Below are positions 8,326 through 17,338 of a stretch of DNA of 64,000 nt, one piece after another (position 1 is the stretch's first letter; the number at the start of each line of letters is the position of its first letter). Location of the stretch: NCBI GenBank assembly GCA_019359595.1, contig JAHHGZ010000004.1:62001-126000 (forward strand), given 5' to 3'. The notes under the pieces were generated by a model that made no database searches, had not been told where the DNA came from, and saw nothing but the letters and a program-made list of their open reading frames with translations. A program made the position numbers and the translations under genes. Origin of the DNA: Cyanomargarita calcarea GSE-NOS-MK-12-04C. GTDB taxonomy: Bacteria; Cyanobacteriota; Cyanobacteriia; Cyanobacteriales; Nostocaceae.

Positions 8326-9111
8326 TCAACTAGAAGGCTGTTGTTGTGCAGCTTCTGATACCTCCTCAATAGTCAAATCTAACTCAATTGCAATTTGTTG
8401 AATAGTTAAACCTAATGCTAAAAATCGAGGTACTGTTTTTAACTTTGCTCTACGCTCACCTTCTGCGAAAGCTTGCTGGTACACTCGTGTTTGTTTCAAG
8501 TCGCTTAATCCAAACATTTCTTGTATCTCCTCGATGTCCATGTTGGGAAATTTATAAACTAAAATCGTTTCGATAATTTGTAACAATTGCTGCTGTTGGG
8601 GTACTGATGCAATTTCCTGGTTGGTTCTGGTGATTAGCTCCCTGGCTTCCTGTATTGCCTTATCTTCATTTTCTATTACTAATTTAATCGTAGCAATGCC
8701 GATGGGTAGGGATGGGTTTTCTCCTAGTTCGTTTAGATAAATGGGGGTGACTCTCCCGGAAGCGAAGGATTCGCGGTAATGGGTGGTTTGTGCGGTGTCG
8801 ATGCTGCGGGTTGGGTAAATAACTACGGCTAACCAATCGTTTTTGGGTTGGTTTTGGCGGAGGTATAGGTTAATTTCTGTAAATAGTCGGGAGTAAATTT
8901 CTGTGTCTGGTTGAAATTGGACTTCGACAAAGTAAATTGGTTGTTCTTCTGTTTGGGGGAGGAATACACCGTCGATACGGAATGCTGTTTGCTTGATTTC
9001 GACTGATGAGAATTGGTAGTTAGTAGCTGTTTCAAGAGAATTTCCAATGAGTTCAAAGAAAATATTCGGGAATTCTTGGAATAGACGGTAGAATATGCTG
9101 TCGGTTTTCAC
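8326..9111 (-). CDS. Rpn-family (PD-(D/E)XK) nuclease, DUF2887-like
   Basis: 261 residues with a GTG start at 9111. The N-terminus MKTDSIFYRLFQEFPNIFFEL and the nuclease core RIDGVF (Asp47) ... FVEVQFQ (Glu63, Gln65) are typical of the Rpn/YhgA-like family, whose members are abundant in cyanobacteria and promote recombination in E. coli (RpnA-E). The C-terminus ends in a helical QQIAIELDLTIEEV motif common in these proteins. Stand-alone, flanked by HIP1-rich spacers. Confidence 0.85.
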   Translation of the reverse strand: MKTDSIFYRLFQEFPNIFFELIGNSLETATNYQFSSVEIKQTAFRIDGVFLPQTEEQPIYFVEVQFQPDTEIYSRLFTEINLYLRQNQPKNDWLAVVIYPTRSIDTAQTTHYRESFASGRVTPIYLNELGENPSLPIGIATIKLVIENEDKAIQEARELITRTNQEIASVPQQQQLLQIIETILVYKFPNMDIEEIQEMFGLSDLKQTRVYQQAFAEGERRAKLKTVPRFLALGLTIQQIAIELDLTIEEVSEAAQQQPSS

Positions 9112-9340
9112 TGGGTTGGTGCGATCGCTTTATCTCTGGAGATATTTTATGATGTTGTGCGATCGCATATCAAGACTGATCATCAACCGTTTGCACCTAT
9201 TTAACAGAAGAATCACATTTACCCCTCTTCTGTCACTCTCCCTAGATAAAAAGATGTAACCCTTACCAGACAAGAGTTTTAGCTTAAAGCAATGATTGTA
9301 TCCATCATATTAGAAAATAAAGCCACAAACCTAATCCCAG

Positions 9341-10381
9341 TCAGAGTTTAAAAAGTTGCCTTTGATTTTTGTTTTCGGAGAGTGACAAAAGAGGGGTATT
9401 TCCTAAAACTACGCAAATACTACTTAATGCTTGCTGATAATTTTCCATATCTTTTTGTTCGAGGGCAATTTTCGCGGCTTGTTGTAGGTCCGCAACTGCT
9501 TGCGTATGATACTGATCCGCTTGTTTGCCGCCATATTGTGCCAATTCATAACGCACTACACCGCGTTTTAGATAAACTTTTGGAAGTTGCGAATTTATAC
9601 TCAAAGCTTTGTTAAAATCATCGATTGCCTGTCGATATTCTTGTTCAAATTCGCTACTATATTGACCAATTTGATAGCGAACAACTCCACGTTGAAAATA
9701 GGCTTCAGCCTTCGATGGGTTAAGATTGATTGCTTTATTGAAATCCTGAATAGCTTTTTGATAATCTTTTTGGGAATCACCACTATATTTAGCTATTTGG
9801 GCATGAACAATTCCACGACGAATAAACGCATCTACTTCGTTGGGATTGAGGCGAATTGCGTTATTGAAATCTTCAATAGCATCTTTATAATTTTTGTCTG
9901 GGTCGCTGCTATATTCAGCTAATACTAGGCGAACATTACCACGAGCAATGTAAGCCTTGATTTCGCTGGGGTTTATTTGTATTGCTCTGTTGTAGTCAGA
10001 GAGTGCAGCGTCATACTGTTTGATGTTGTAGTAGGCATTACCGCGATTTATATAGGCTTTAGCATAGTTAGGCTCACGTTTAATTGCTGTCGTAAAATGT
10101 TCTATTGCGCTTTCATAATCTCTCTCCTTATAGCGAGCATGTCCGAGTTTATAAGCATCCTCAAAAGTTAATTCATCTGCTTGACTAAATATCTCTTTTG
10201 GAACATCCTGCTTTATAATTGTACTTTTAACACTAATATCAATTGCAATTAATATGGTTGTGCTTGCTATAATTAATGATATTATTATCGGTAGATACTT
10301 ATGTGAGAAATTATTTATGGTTGATAAATTCAGATTTATTTGTTTTGGAATAGATAGGCTAACACTAGGTAAATTAAGCAA
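9341..10381 (-). CDS. Membrane-anchored TPR protein
   Basis: 346 residues. One transmembrane helix at about 31-52 (YLPIIISLIIASTTILIAI), then at least six tetratricopeptide units, e.g. AKAYINRGNAYYNIKQYDAA and AEAYFQRGVVRYQIGQYSS. TPRs mediate protein binding. The only early start is a TTG at 10381, which overlaps the end of the vWA gene by 8 bases, so this may have been a downstream cistron or a fused part of a larger protein. Function unknown; context suggests the vWA/conflict locus. Confidence 0.75.
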   Translation of the reverse strand: MLNLPSVSLSIPKQINLNLSTINNFSHKYLPIIISLIIASTTILIAIDISVKSTIIKQDVPKEIFSQADELTFEDAYKLGHARYKERDYESAIEHFTTAIKREPNYAKAYINRGNAYYNIKQYDAALSDYNRAIQINPSEIKAYIARGNVRLVLAEYSSDPDKNYKDAIEDFNNAIRLNPNEVDAFIRRGIVHAQIAKYSGDSQKDYQKAIQDFNKAINLNPSKAEAYFQRGVVRYQIGQYSSEFEQEYRQAIDDFNKALSINSQLPKVYLKRGVVRYELAQYGGKQADQYHTQAVADLQQAAKIALEQKDMENYQQALSSICVVLGNTPLLSLSENKNQRQLFKL

Positions 10382-11273
10382 CTTTTAATTGATGTGATAG
10401 CACACCGAAGGGAACCATCGAACCATCTTGGTCAATTAATAATATTAGTTCTGATTTATTTATCCGACGGGGGATTAATATTGGTTTTAGCAATAAACCT
10501 TTGCGTCCGATATCGTCTACTGTTGCAGCGATATCCAATTCTGTTGGTGTTCCTTCCCGTACCATACGACGAAAGTAGCGCCAAATCTGTTTCATTTGTC
10601 GCTGGGATACGGGTAAATAATCTTTGGTTAACAGGAAGTCATAATTTGACATGGTGTTATTTGTGACTGGCTGATATGGTATATCTATTTTAATTTTTTC
10701 TACAGTTTGACGATTTGAGTTTCCTGAAAACCAAGATTTAGAATCAGATTCGTCTTGGGAAGTAGCTTTAATTGGAGTGAATTTATTTTTGCTGAAGCGT
10801 GGAAGTAACCAACGAAATAGGAAATAACTAGATGTCAAAGCAATTATGAATAATAAAACGAGTAAAAACCAATTTTTTTGAATTTGAATTTGATTTGTTG
10901 GGCTGGGTGTTGTTTGCTGTATTGGGCTAGGTGTTAATGTAAGAATTGATGTTGCCGTGGGGATAGGATTTGGTGTTTGCGATTTTTGTATGTTATTATC
11001 TACGATTCCTGAAATAAATCCAATTAAAGCAGTTGCTAAAAGAATATTGCGAATCGTAGAAAATTTTTTGCACTTTTGGTGTCGATCGCTAACTATTTCT
11101 GAAGCTTCGATATTTTGGCGATCGCTTTCATTTTCATCTGCTATTAATTCTTGAAAATAATGTTCAAATATTTGCTTATCTTGGGTAGATTTCACCCACA
11201 AAGTCTGACATAAGCTTTTCAAGGCAACTTTATCCCTAATCCCAAATCCACCTTGCAAGGACTTTAAAATCAT
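10374..11273 (-). CDS. Truncated vWA-domain protein (VMAP/SAV_2336-like)
   Basis: 299 residues from ATG 11273 (a TTG at 11294 is also possible). An N-terminal helical part is followed by two hydrophobic helices separated by a Pro/Thr-rich loop, then the segment VSQRQMKQIWRYFRRMVREG and TELDIAATVDDIGRKG that precedes vWA domains in MoxR-associated conflict proteins. The vWA starts with the metal site LLIDQDGSM, but the frame ends 15 residues later (SHQLKVA), so most of the vWA fold is missing. Overlaps the small gene upstream and the TPR gene downstream. Likely a non-functional or reduced component. Confidence 0.65.
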   Translation of the reverse strand: MILKSLQGGFGIRDKVALKSLCQTLWVKSTQDKQIFEHYFQELIADENESDRQNIEASEIVSDRHQKCKKFSTIRNILLATALIGFISGIVDNNIQKSQTPNPIPTATSILTLTPSPIQQTTPSPTNQIQIQKNWFLLVLLFIIALTSSYFLFRWLLPRFSKNKFTPIKATSQDESDSKSWFSGNSNRQTVEKIKIDIPYQPVTNNTMSNYDFLLTKDYLPVSQRQMKQIWRYFRRMVREGTPTELDIAATVDDIGRKGLLLKPILIPRRINKSELILLIDQDGSMVPFGVLSHQLKVA

Positions 11274-11541
11274 CTGTGAAAGGTAATTCGTCAAATTCCA
11301 TCTCTACTATATCCAACCAATCGTTTAGCTCTCCCTCGCAAAATGGATTTATGGCGGGCAATTTCATAAATATTGTCGTTTCCCAGTTGAGAACTTGCCG
11401 CTCTGTTTCCGCTTCTTCGATTGCTTTACGAAGCTGAAACAATACCAAAGGGTTTGCTTCTCTAATTTTTGACTTCTCCAAGTCAAAAATTTTTTCATCT
11501 AGTAGTTCGATTAGTTTAAGCAATTCCTCACGGTGATTCAT
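11236..11541 (-). CDS. Small helical protein, effector-associated-domain-like
   Basis: 101 residues, start ATG 11541. The N-terminal 50 residues form a coiled coil with LFQLRKAIEEAETERQVL, similar to FQLEQEIKEVQTQIQEI in the metallophosphoesterase at 6923-8182. The C-terminus ends in an acidic/aromatic tail (LARWIWD). It overlaps the truncated vWA gene by 38 bases and is probably the first cistron of that operon. In the conflict systems described by Aravind and colleagues such small domains couple sensors and effectors; this assignment is inference. Confidence 0.55.
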   Translation of the reverse strand: MNHREELLKLIELLDEKIFDLEKSKIREANPLVLFQLRKAIEEAETERQVLNWETTIFMKLPAINPFCEGELNDWLDIVEMEFDELPFTDDFKVLARWIWD

Positions 11542-11710
11542 GTAAGTGTTGACACATACCGTATCAGTTAGTTCCTAGAGTGGCATCTCAAGACAACTTG
11601 ATTTATCTAGCTACATCGCCAACACACCCTGTTACAGATATATACCAGAATTGTTTAATCTATAAAATAGGTGTTTTGTATTTCATTGCCATCAAGTTAA
11701 CGGGAATCCC

Positions 11711-12217
11711 ATGTCAAATCTACAGTTGCCGAGCCAAGAACCCCAATCCTTCGAGATTTTTGAATTAGAACTACTGAAACAAGAATATTTTTTTATACAG
11801 AATACCATCGAAGACTACAACAAACAAATATGGGCAATCAAAGCGCTGGGAATCGCTGGTACAGGAGCAGTTTTGTCACTAATGCTGGAGAAAAAAGCAG
11901 GTGTGAGTCCGAGGGCGATCGCGCTTGTAGGTTGTGTGATTCCTTTGTTTTTCTGGCTACTGGAAAGTCAGTGGAAACACTTTCAGCGTGGTTTTTATCC
12001 CCGCGTAGTGGAAATTGAATCTATCTTGGCAGAATCGGGAATGCGAGAACCAGCTATTTTTGGTGGTTGGTCGCGGGTACTGAAGCGGACAACAGCACCG
12101 AAACGGAATGGTTATGTGTGGGATGGTTTGCTCAATCCCAGTGTGTTTATTAGCTATGTTTTGGAAATTGGATTTTTGTTAATTATGGCTGCGATCGCGC
12201 CTAAGTTGGGTAAGTGA
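11711..12217 (+). CDS. Membrane protein with 2-3 helices, unknown
   Basis: 168 residues, ATG 11711. An N-terminal helical region (FELELLKQEYFFIQNTIEDY) precedes two close membrane helices at about 43-60 and 70-86, followed by WKHFQRGFYPRVVEIE and a third hydrophobic segment near 148-164. The arrangement recalls small sensor-type membrane proteins (SLATT-like) seen with conflict effectors, but the resemblance is weak. Divergent from the vWA operon. Confidence 0.6.
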   Translation: MSNLQLPSQEPQSFEIFELELLKQEYFFIQNTIEDYNKQIWAIKALGIAGTGAVLSLMLEKKAGVSPRAIALVGCVIPLFFWLLESQWKHFQRGFYPRVVEIESILAESGMREPAIFGGWSRVLKRTTAPKRNGYVWDGLLNPSVFISYVLEIGFLLIMAAIAPKLGK

Positions 12218-12229
12218 GTATTATGCTGT

Positions 12230-12570
12230 AAATCTAAATCATCTTCAAAATTGATGAAAAAGCTCAAAAGTTCAAATATTTGCTTTTTAATATTTGCAAA
12301 TAAGCGACTATTAGAAGGTTTAGCTTTCTTTAACCAATCGAGTAACCCTAACATTCCTGTTCCTAAATCTTCACTCGTATCAAATAAATTGCTAAATTCT
12401 TCCTTTAATGAATGCATTATTGCTATTAAAGGGGATGCTTCTCTAATTCTATCTAATTTTTCTTGTTGTTTTTCTGTGAGCTTATTCTCCGCTTTTAAAA
12501 TTGTATATTTATTGCCCTTTAAACTATCATACGTTTCGCACTTCTCGTTTTGCGATCGCAGTTGGAGCAT
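12230..12570 (-). pseudogene. Degenerate ISL3-family transposase fragment
   Basis: The minus frame holds KYTILKAENKLTEKQQEKL followed by a KEEFSNLFDTSEDLG region and LLDWLKKAKPSNSRLFANIK, matching the stretch before the last catalytic Glu of ISL3 DDE transposases. The following WFxEIxxYF...GxxEGxNN part has decayed (QIFELLSFFINFEDDLD) and runs into the 3' end of the membrane-protein gene. Both ends of the IS are gone. Confidence 0.65.
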
Positions 12571-12708
12571 CTAGTAAGTTTAAATTCCTCTTTTTCTCTT
12601 AAGCAAGAGCGAACGTACAACTGAAATCTTCTAAAACTAACAAATGTTACGTATTTTTCAATAATAAATATGTATAAATAGAGTAAGTAATTAAGGATAA
12701 AATTCTCT

Positions 12709-13389
12709 ATGAACTGGAAAAATGTAGGATTATTCACCAGTGGGATTGTAATATCAGCTACAATCTCATCGATGCTTGCAGAAATAGGGAATGCCCAATC
12801 AGTGCAATTACTCAATCCTAGTTTAGTAGCAACCCAAGGAAAAACAGTTCAAGATTTTGTCCCCAAAGGTTGGAAAATTCAGGATAAAGTCGAGGGAGAT
12901 ATAAATAGCGATCGCAAACCAGACACAGTATTAACATTAATCGAAGCGGGAACACAAAGCGATCGCGCCCGTGCAATAATAATTTTAGTCAAACAAGCAA
13001 ACGGAAAGTTACAGCGTCTTGCAGTAGCTAACAAATTGTTACTATGTTCATCCTGTGCAGGTGTTTTAAGTAGTCCAGATGGAGCAAATTCAACTATTAA
13101 GATAAAATCGGGTGTTATAATAGTATCCCAGTTAAGTGGTTCTAGAGAAGCTCGTGAAGCTACACACCGTTTTTGGATAGATAAATCTTCTAAACGACTA
13201 ATATTAATTGGTAAAGATATTCTTGATTATGACCGTGCTAATGGCGATTCAACTTTGACTAGTATTAACTATTTAACAGGACAACAAATCGTAGAAAAAT
13301 CCCAGAGTCAAAAAGTAGTCTCTACTAAAAAGTCTACTATAGCGAAGAGTAAACAGTTCATTGAAACTGTTAACATCGAAGCTGATTAA
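12709..13389 (+). CDS. Secreted protein of unknown function with a VCBS-like motif
   Basis: 226 residues, ATG 12709. A signal peptide (MNWKNVGLFTSGIVISATISS) probably ends near GNAQ. The segment FVPKGWKIQDKVEGDINSD followed by KPDTVLTL resembles a D-x-N-x-D-x-x-x-D calcium-type loop as in FG-GAP/VCBS repeats. Two Cys sit in LLLCSSCAG. Such proteins recur in cyanobacteria without known role. Monocistronic. Confidence 0.65.
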   Translation: MNWKNVGLFTSGIVISATISSMLAEIGNAQSVQLLNPSLVATQGKTVQDFVPKGWKIQDKVEGDINSDRKPDTVLTLIEAGTQSDRARAIIILVKQANGKLQRLAVANKLLLCSSCAGVLSSPDGANSTIKIKSGVIIVSQLSGSREAREATHRFWIDKSSKRLILIGKDILDYDRANGDSTLTSINYLTGQQIVEKSQSQKVVSTKKSTIAKSKQFIETVNIEAD

Positions 13390-13406
13390 TTAGACTATAT
13401 AATTTA

Positions 13407-13778
13407 TTAGTTTAAATATTGCTGCAATTTAAATATCAAATGAAAGCATCGCAGCAATATTTCCACTGAATAATGATAGGGCTTCCCATAGAACCATCCT
13501 TCCACAGTTCGTTCGTGATAGCCAGTTAATGCCGATAAAGTTGTAAGACAAGCTTTCATATAACCATGAGGATTTCGTTCCCCATTGCACGGCAATTCGA
13601 CTCCAGGATGAATAATTGGTATCCAGATCAAACACCATTCCTGTGGGTTCATTGGTTCGAGGAGTTTAAAGAATATCTGTTGGTTATTGGGGTTGTGTTG
13701 GGTTTGTAATGAAATGAATTTCACAAACCAACGAGGAATTTTCTTTGTGTTAGTTTGTTTTTCAAGACAAAATTGCAT
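13407..13778 (-). CDS. Hypothetical protein, HTH-like C-terminus
   Basis: 123 residues, ATG 13778. Not recognised. The C-terminal region contains ALTGYHERTVEGWFYGKP, which could be a helix-turn-helix followed by a hydrophobic helix. The frame is more protein-like than the overlapping frames. Lies in a region rich in gene remnants. Confidence 0.45.
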   Translation of the reverse strand: MQFCLEKQTNTKKIPRWFVKFISLQTQHNPNNQQIFFKLLEPMNPQEWCLIWIPIIHPGVELPCNGERNPHGYMKACLTTLSALTGYHERTVEGWFYGKPYHYSVEILLRCFHLIFKLQQYLN

Positions 13779-13804
13779 TTAATTACCAGGAATGAAGTAA
13801 GCAG

Positions 13805-13985
13805 TTAATTAATTTGGGCGTGTAGTTGTTCTTGCTCACCGAAATGTCGCCGAGCTAAATCGAGTGCCTCTATTACGGAAACAATATTTGTCGCAAGTCT
13901 AATTTGATGTAAATCTAAAAAGCTATTTCTTGCTGTTGATAAGTGCGATGAGAGGCTTTCAAATCTGAAATAAAGGCAGAAATAG
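13805..13985 (-). pseudogene. C-terminal gene remnant with a frameshift
   Basis: The minus frame ends at TAA 13805-13807 with RNSFLDLHQIRLATNIVSVI and EALDLARRHFGEQEQ. About 60 bases upstream the coding-like sequence jumps frame (ISAFISDLKASHRTYQQQ). No start codon. Family not identified. Confidence 0.35.
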
Positions 13986-13994
13986 TACTAACTC

Positions 13995-14177
13995 CTCGAC
14001 GAATTTGACGAAACCTTCGGAATCAACTTCACCAATGCCACAAACGCCACAATTCTTACTAACCAAGCCATAGCGACAATCCTCGACGACGACGCAGAAC
14101 CAACCCTAACAATTGCTGACAGAACCATTACCGAAGGGCATCGTTTGAAGCACGAAAACCCACACCACTTTGCATGA
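13995..14177 (+). pseudogene. Calx-beta domain fragment (5' piece)
   Basis: The plus frame reads LDEFDETFGINFTNATNA, then TNQAIATILDDD and EPTLTIADRTITEGH: the end of one Calx-beta domain and the beginning of the next. It then runs into unrelated sequence and stops at 14175. Partner fragment at 16296-16505. Calx-beta repeats belong to large calcium-binding surface proteins. Confidence 0.7.
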
Positions 14178-14197
14178 TTTTTATGTGAATTTATAAG

Positions 14198-14238
14198 CAA
14201 AAAGCAATGGCGATATCAATCCATTGCTTTTATAAAAA
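14198..14238. terminator. Hairpin AAAAGCAATGG / CCATTGCTTTT
   Basis: An 11-base stem with T-runs on both sides, so it can act in both directions. It lies between the Calx-beta fragment (+) and the XRE gene (-). Confidence 0.55.
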
Positions 14239-14305
14239 TTATTATCGATATACACCCATCCCAATAAGAAATACTAATAATTAATCGCGTCAAACTCACT
14301 AAAGA

Positions 14306-14665
14306 TTATGCGGCAATTTCATTTGCACTCTTCTTTTCGCCGCTTGAATGCGTTTTTTTACGCGCATTACCCGACACATTCTGAAAATCAAGGTCTAAAT
14401 CGCGTACTTCGTTTGGACAAAACTCAATCAAATCGAACGGCATGATTTTACGATTGGGAGTGCCATTAATGTCGCACAACTCATTTATCGCGTTGTATAT
14501 CTGTATATAGCGCTTTTCATTGATTTCGGGCAAAAATTCGGCTCGGCGCAACTTACTGACAGTGGTTGTACTTACGTTCATAAAAGCTGCAAGTTGCACT
14601 GTCTTTATGTGGCACCTATCCATTACCACTTTCAATCTCCAGCGTATCGCTCCTTTTATTTTCAT
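14306..14665 (-). CDS. XRE-type helix-turn-helix regulator
   Basis: 119 residues from ATG 14665 (TTG at 14677 also possible). KTVQLAAFMNVSTTTVSKLRR at about 24-45 is a Cro/C1-type helix-turn-helix; the C-terminus is Lys-rich. It is divergent from the gene at 14857 with a 190-base AT-rich spacer, an arrangement typical of a local regulator of a mobile segment. Confidence 0.65.
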   Translation of the reverse strand: MKIKGAIRWRLKVVMDRCHIKTVQLAAFMNVSTTTVSKLRRAEFLPEINEKRYIQIYNAINELCDINGTPNRKIMPFDLIEFCPNEVRDLDLDFQNVSGNARKKTHSSGEKKSANEIAA

Positions 14666-14856
14666 ACAAAACACCAACAGTTACATTTAAATATATTCTA
14701 AAGCCACAGAAGATATATGTGAAAGAAACTTCGTATTGTTAAATTATGTAACGAGAACACAACTAAAGGTTACGCGCATTATTTAATAAATGTAGTTGGC
14801 TACACAAATGCAGCCAACTACAAAATCAAAAAAATAATTCTAGCTGCAATTATACC

Positions 14857-15999
14857 ATGAACACCACAACCTATACACCAGTATCGCTAGACAAAATTGA
14901 TACACTAGATTCATCAACGCTTGGAATAATCGAGTTGGCAAAGGCATTGTTGAGCGATAAACAATATTTACCTAAGTCTGAATTTACCAAAATCATTAAA
15001 TCCTTTGGGTGGGGGAAACGGTTGGTACAACGCTATTTAAAGATAGCTTTAGCCTTTGCGGATGTGGAAATAAACAAGTTGGCAAAAATCGAACCATGCA
15101 CGCTGTTTAAAATTACATCGACCAAAAGGTTTGCTAATGTCGTGCAAGGGATAAGGAATAGTGTGGGTCATGTAACGCAGCAACTGGTGGAGAATTTAAT
15201 TGAGGCTTCCAAAAGACCACGCACAGCAAAACCCGACAAACCAAGTATATGGCGAGCCGAGAAAGATGGGTCGAGAAGCTGTGTTGTGCCACCCATAAAG
15301 GAAGACGACCAATATACAGGAATGTCCATACAGCGAGCGATGGATAACGAAGGAATGACAGCACAATCGTTTGTAAGGGAAGCTGCTGCGTTTCGGGAAG
15401 CGTGTTTATCTGGTGCGTTCTTATTGGTGGGTGAATTACCACCACATTTGCAAACGATATTGGGTGATAAGTTGGAATATAGCGCACCAACACCAGTCGA
15501 TGATATTGAAGTTAAAACTTCAAACGAGCAAAACGAAACTGATGAAACAGTGGAAGTGGTCGAAGCTGTGGAGACAGCAGTCGAACCGATGGAAGTATCA
15601 CAAATTCAAGTAGCGATCGAAACGAGTATTGAGGTAAATGAAGATTCACCATTGAACAACTCAACGGAAACGAAACCATACGAAAAAATTGCTGACTTGG
15701 TGGTTCAATGCACCACATCGAGCGAAATCGTCGCAATCACGTCCGGGTTTGATGAACGAACTGGTGAAAAAAGTTGCAATGTGCTTGCCGAATCGGACAA
15801 ACAATGCATCAAAATAATGAAAGGATCTTGCGAGACAATTCCATCAATAAAAGTTGGGGACAAAGTGAATTGGGAAAACCACTATCCCCACTTGAGTCAA
15901 TGGCTACCCCTTGAAGTGCAAGAAATTAACAATGGGCAAGTCAGACTGGAATTGTGCAATTTTCTAGTACCAATCGAGGAATTATCGTTAGCTCAGTAA
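14857..15999 (+). CDS. Unknown protein, DUF3102-like N-terminus
   Basis: 380 residues, ATG 14857. The first 80 residues contain FTKIIKSFGWGKRLVQRYL, followed by KIALAF, reminiscent of the DUF3102 'gamete/partition-like' HTH region. A middle part with GMSIQRAMDNEGMTAQSFVRE is followed by an acidic Glu/Val-rich linker (225-265). The C-terminus has an SH3-like IKVGDKVNWEN motif. Probably DNA-associated and belonging to the inserted mobile segment. No function can be assigned. Confidence 0.5.
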   Translation: MNTTTYTPVSLDKIDTLDSSTLGIIELAKALLSDKQYLPKSEFTKIIKSFGWGKRLVQRYLKIALAFADVEINKLAKIEPCTLFKITSTKRFANVVQGIRNSVGHVTQQLVENLIEASKRPRTAKPDKPSIWRAEKDGSRSCVVPPIKEDDQYTGMSIQRAMDNEGMTAQSFVREAAAFREACLSGAFLLVGELPPHLQTILGDKLEYSAPTPVDDIEVKTSNEQNETDETVEVVEAVETAVEPMEVSQIQVAIETSIEVNEDSPLNNSTETKPYEKIADLVVQCTTSSEIVAITSGFDERTGEKSCNVLAESDKQCIKIMKGSCETIPSIKVGDKVNWENHYPHLSQWLPLEVQEINNGQVRLELCNFLVPIEELSLAQ

Positions 16000-16295
16000 C
16001 ACAAAATCAATTGGAAAAATAAATAACAATATAATCCAGAGCAAACACATCTAAATTTAAGGGTGCAGGGTGTGACGTAACCGCACTCTGCCGTCCACGC
16101 GATACTATTCTCCTCCAAAGAGGCTCCGCCATAGCTTGCTTCCTTGGAGGGGTACAAAGATGGTTGCGGCATCGCAAGCGTCCAAGTTATGCTGCCAGTC
16201 GATAATTTATGGTAGCCTCAAAAAAATCAGGATAGTCCGAGGGGGAGAAGAGAGGAATTTTTCTTCTAACTCCCCGACTCCTCCCCTCCCCCCCC
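16000..16295. other. Spacer with GC-rich inverted repeat
   Basis: No gene seen. CTCCAAAGAGGC ... CCTTGGAGG (about 16113-16159) can pair; the block resembles dispersed intergenic repeats. It is the junction between the inserted segment and the second Calx-beta fragment. Confidence 0.4.
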
Positions 16296-16505
16296 ATCTA
16301 CAAGCTAGATGACACTTACACCGCCACCAATGGTACAGTTACCTTTGCCCCCGGTGAAACAACCAAAACTATCACCGTTCAAGTTCTGGGTGATACCATC
16401 GATGAGTTTGATGAAAGCTTCTTCTTCAATCTGAATAATGCCACAATTATTACCAATCAAGCCATAGCGACAATCCTCGACAACTTAGCTCCAGCGCTTG
16501 GATGA
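16296..16505 (+). pseudogene. Calx-beta domain fragment (3' piece)
   Basis: The frame reads DDTYTATNGTVTFAPGETTK, then TITVQVLGDTIDEFDESFF and TNQAIATILDN, a nearly complete C-terminal Calx-beta half, then TGA at 16503. No start codon. It matches fragment 13995-14177 at the DEFDE...TNQAIATIL part and should be the continuation of that gene. Confidence 0.7.
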
Positions 16506-16840
16506 ATGGTTACTTAGTTATTTTTGGATTGACGCTCTAGCTAGTGCAAGATATCAGTTCGCTTACTCGTACAGATCCACATAAACCTGCATAAGTTCTG
16601 CATCTTTTATATATATAACTATATGAACGCGCACATCTCGCCATATAACCCCATCAGCACCGAGAAATCAATATATCCGGCAAATTATCCGGAACGCTGA
16701 AACAGGGGACTGTAGTTAGGTGTGTTGATACAAAAGAGAGATACATCAAACGTTATTTCTCACCACTGCATAAAACCATTGAACCGTCCCTATAGATATA
16801 TAGAAGCAAGTTAAAACCTAACAAAATCAGGATAAAAACA
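16506..16840. other. Upstream region of the Mo-nitrogenase-like gene
   Basis: 335 bases without a gene. AT-rich, with ATATATATAACTATAT-type sequence near 16609-16625. No confident promoter could be assigned. Confidence 0.4.
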
Positions 16841-17128
16841 ATGACAACCTTTACGCAAATCAAACCACAAGAAGATTTACTTACCCCAGTCCGCAATTGG
16901 TTGGAATCAATCGAAATTCATAATTCAAAACTAGCTCATTCATTATGCAAACTTATCCCCTCACAATGTCCTTTTGAACGCGATATCATCGTATTTGGCC
17001 GCAAACTATTTCACATTCCTCCAATGTGCAAATTAAATCCTTTGTACGAACAAGTTGTTACTCTGCGTTTTAAAGCATTATGCTACCTTGCAGACGAATG
17101 TGGCGAAGATGTTACAGCCTATTGCTAA
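16841..17128 (+). CDS. Mo-dependent nitrogenase C-terminus family protein
   Basis: 95 residues, ATG 16841. SLCKLIPSQCPFERDI, then FHIPPMCKLNPLYEQVV and ALCYLADECGEDVTAYC, are the hallmarks of the Mo-nitro_C family (PF06967), with five conserved Cys in this part. The family is common in cyanobacteria as a stand-alone small protein; its role is not established despite the name. No nif genes are nearby. Confidence 0.85.
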   Translation: MTTFTQIKPQEDLLTPVRNWLESIEIHNSKLAHSLCKLIPSQCPFERDIIVFGRKLFHIPPMCKLNPLYEQVVTLRFKALCYLADECGEDVTAYC

Positions 17129-17241
17129 TAGTAATTTAAGTAGTTAAACTATATATAAGCTATAGGCGATCGCCCAGAAAGCCACTTACAAATTATAAGT
17201 ACCAATTAAGCCTGAAGCCAAAAGCAAAAAAGGCAAAAAAA

Positions 17242-17270
17242 TCCCCTCCAAACTTATTCGGAGGGGAATT
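17242..17270 (+). terminator. Hairpin TCCCCTCC / GGAGGGGA
   Basis: An 8-base GC-rich stem with a 10-base loop and a short AATTT tail, 115 bases after the Mo-nitro_C-type gene. Confidence 0.5.
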
Positions 17271-17283
17271 TATAAGAAACTAA

Positions 17284-17320
17284 TTAGAAACCCGGTTTGT
17301 TTGACAAATCGGGTTTCTAA
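17284..17320. repeat. Palindrome TTAGAAACCCGGTTTGT / ACAAATCGGGTTTCTAA
   Basis: A 37-base near-perfect inverted repeat with a 3-base loop; AGAAACCCGG palindromes are frequent dispersed repeats in cyanobacteria. Confidence 0.6.
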
Positions 17321-17338
17321 TTTGAATATTTTCACTAT

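Noticed and set aside
9587..10171. Plus-strand frames of 64-111 codons with membrane-like sequence
   Set aside because: Antisense of the TPR repeats; hydrophobicity arises from the reverse of charged codons.
13429..13638. 69-codon frame inside 13407-13778
   Set aside because: Overlaps the longer minus-strand frame, which has the better composition.
13988..14200. 70-codon minus frame
   Set aside because: Antisense shadow of the Calx-beta fragment, whose plus frame is clearly related to a known domain.
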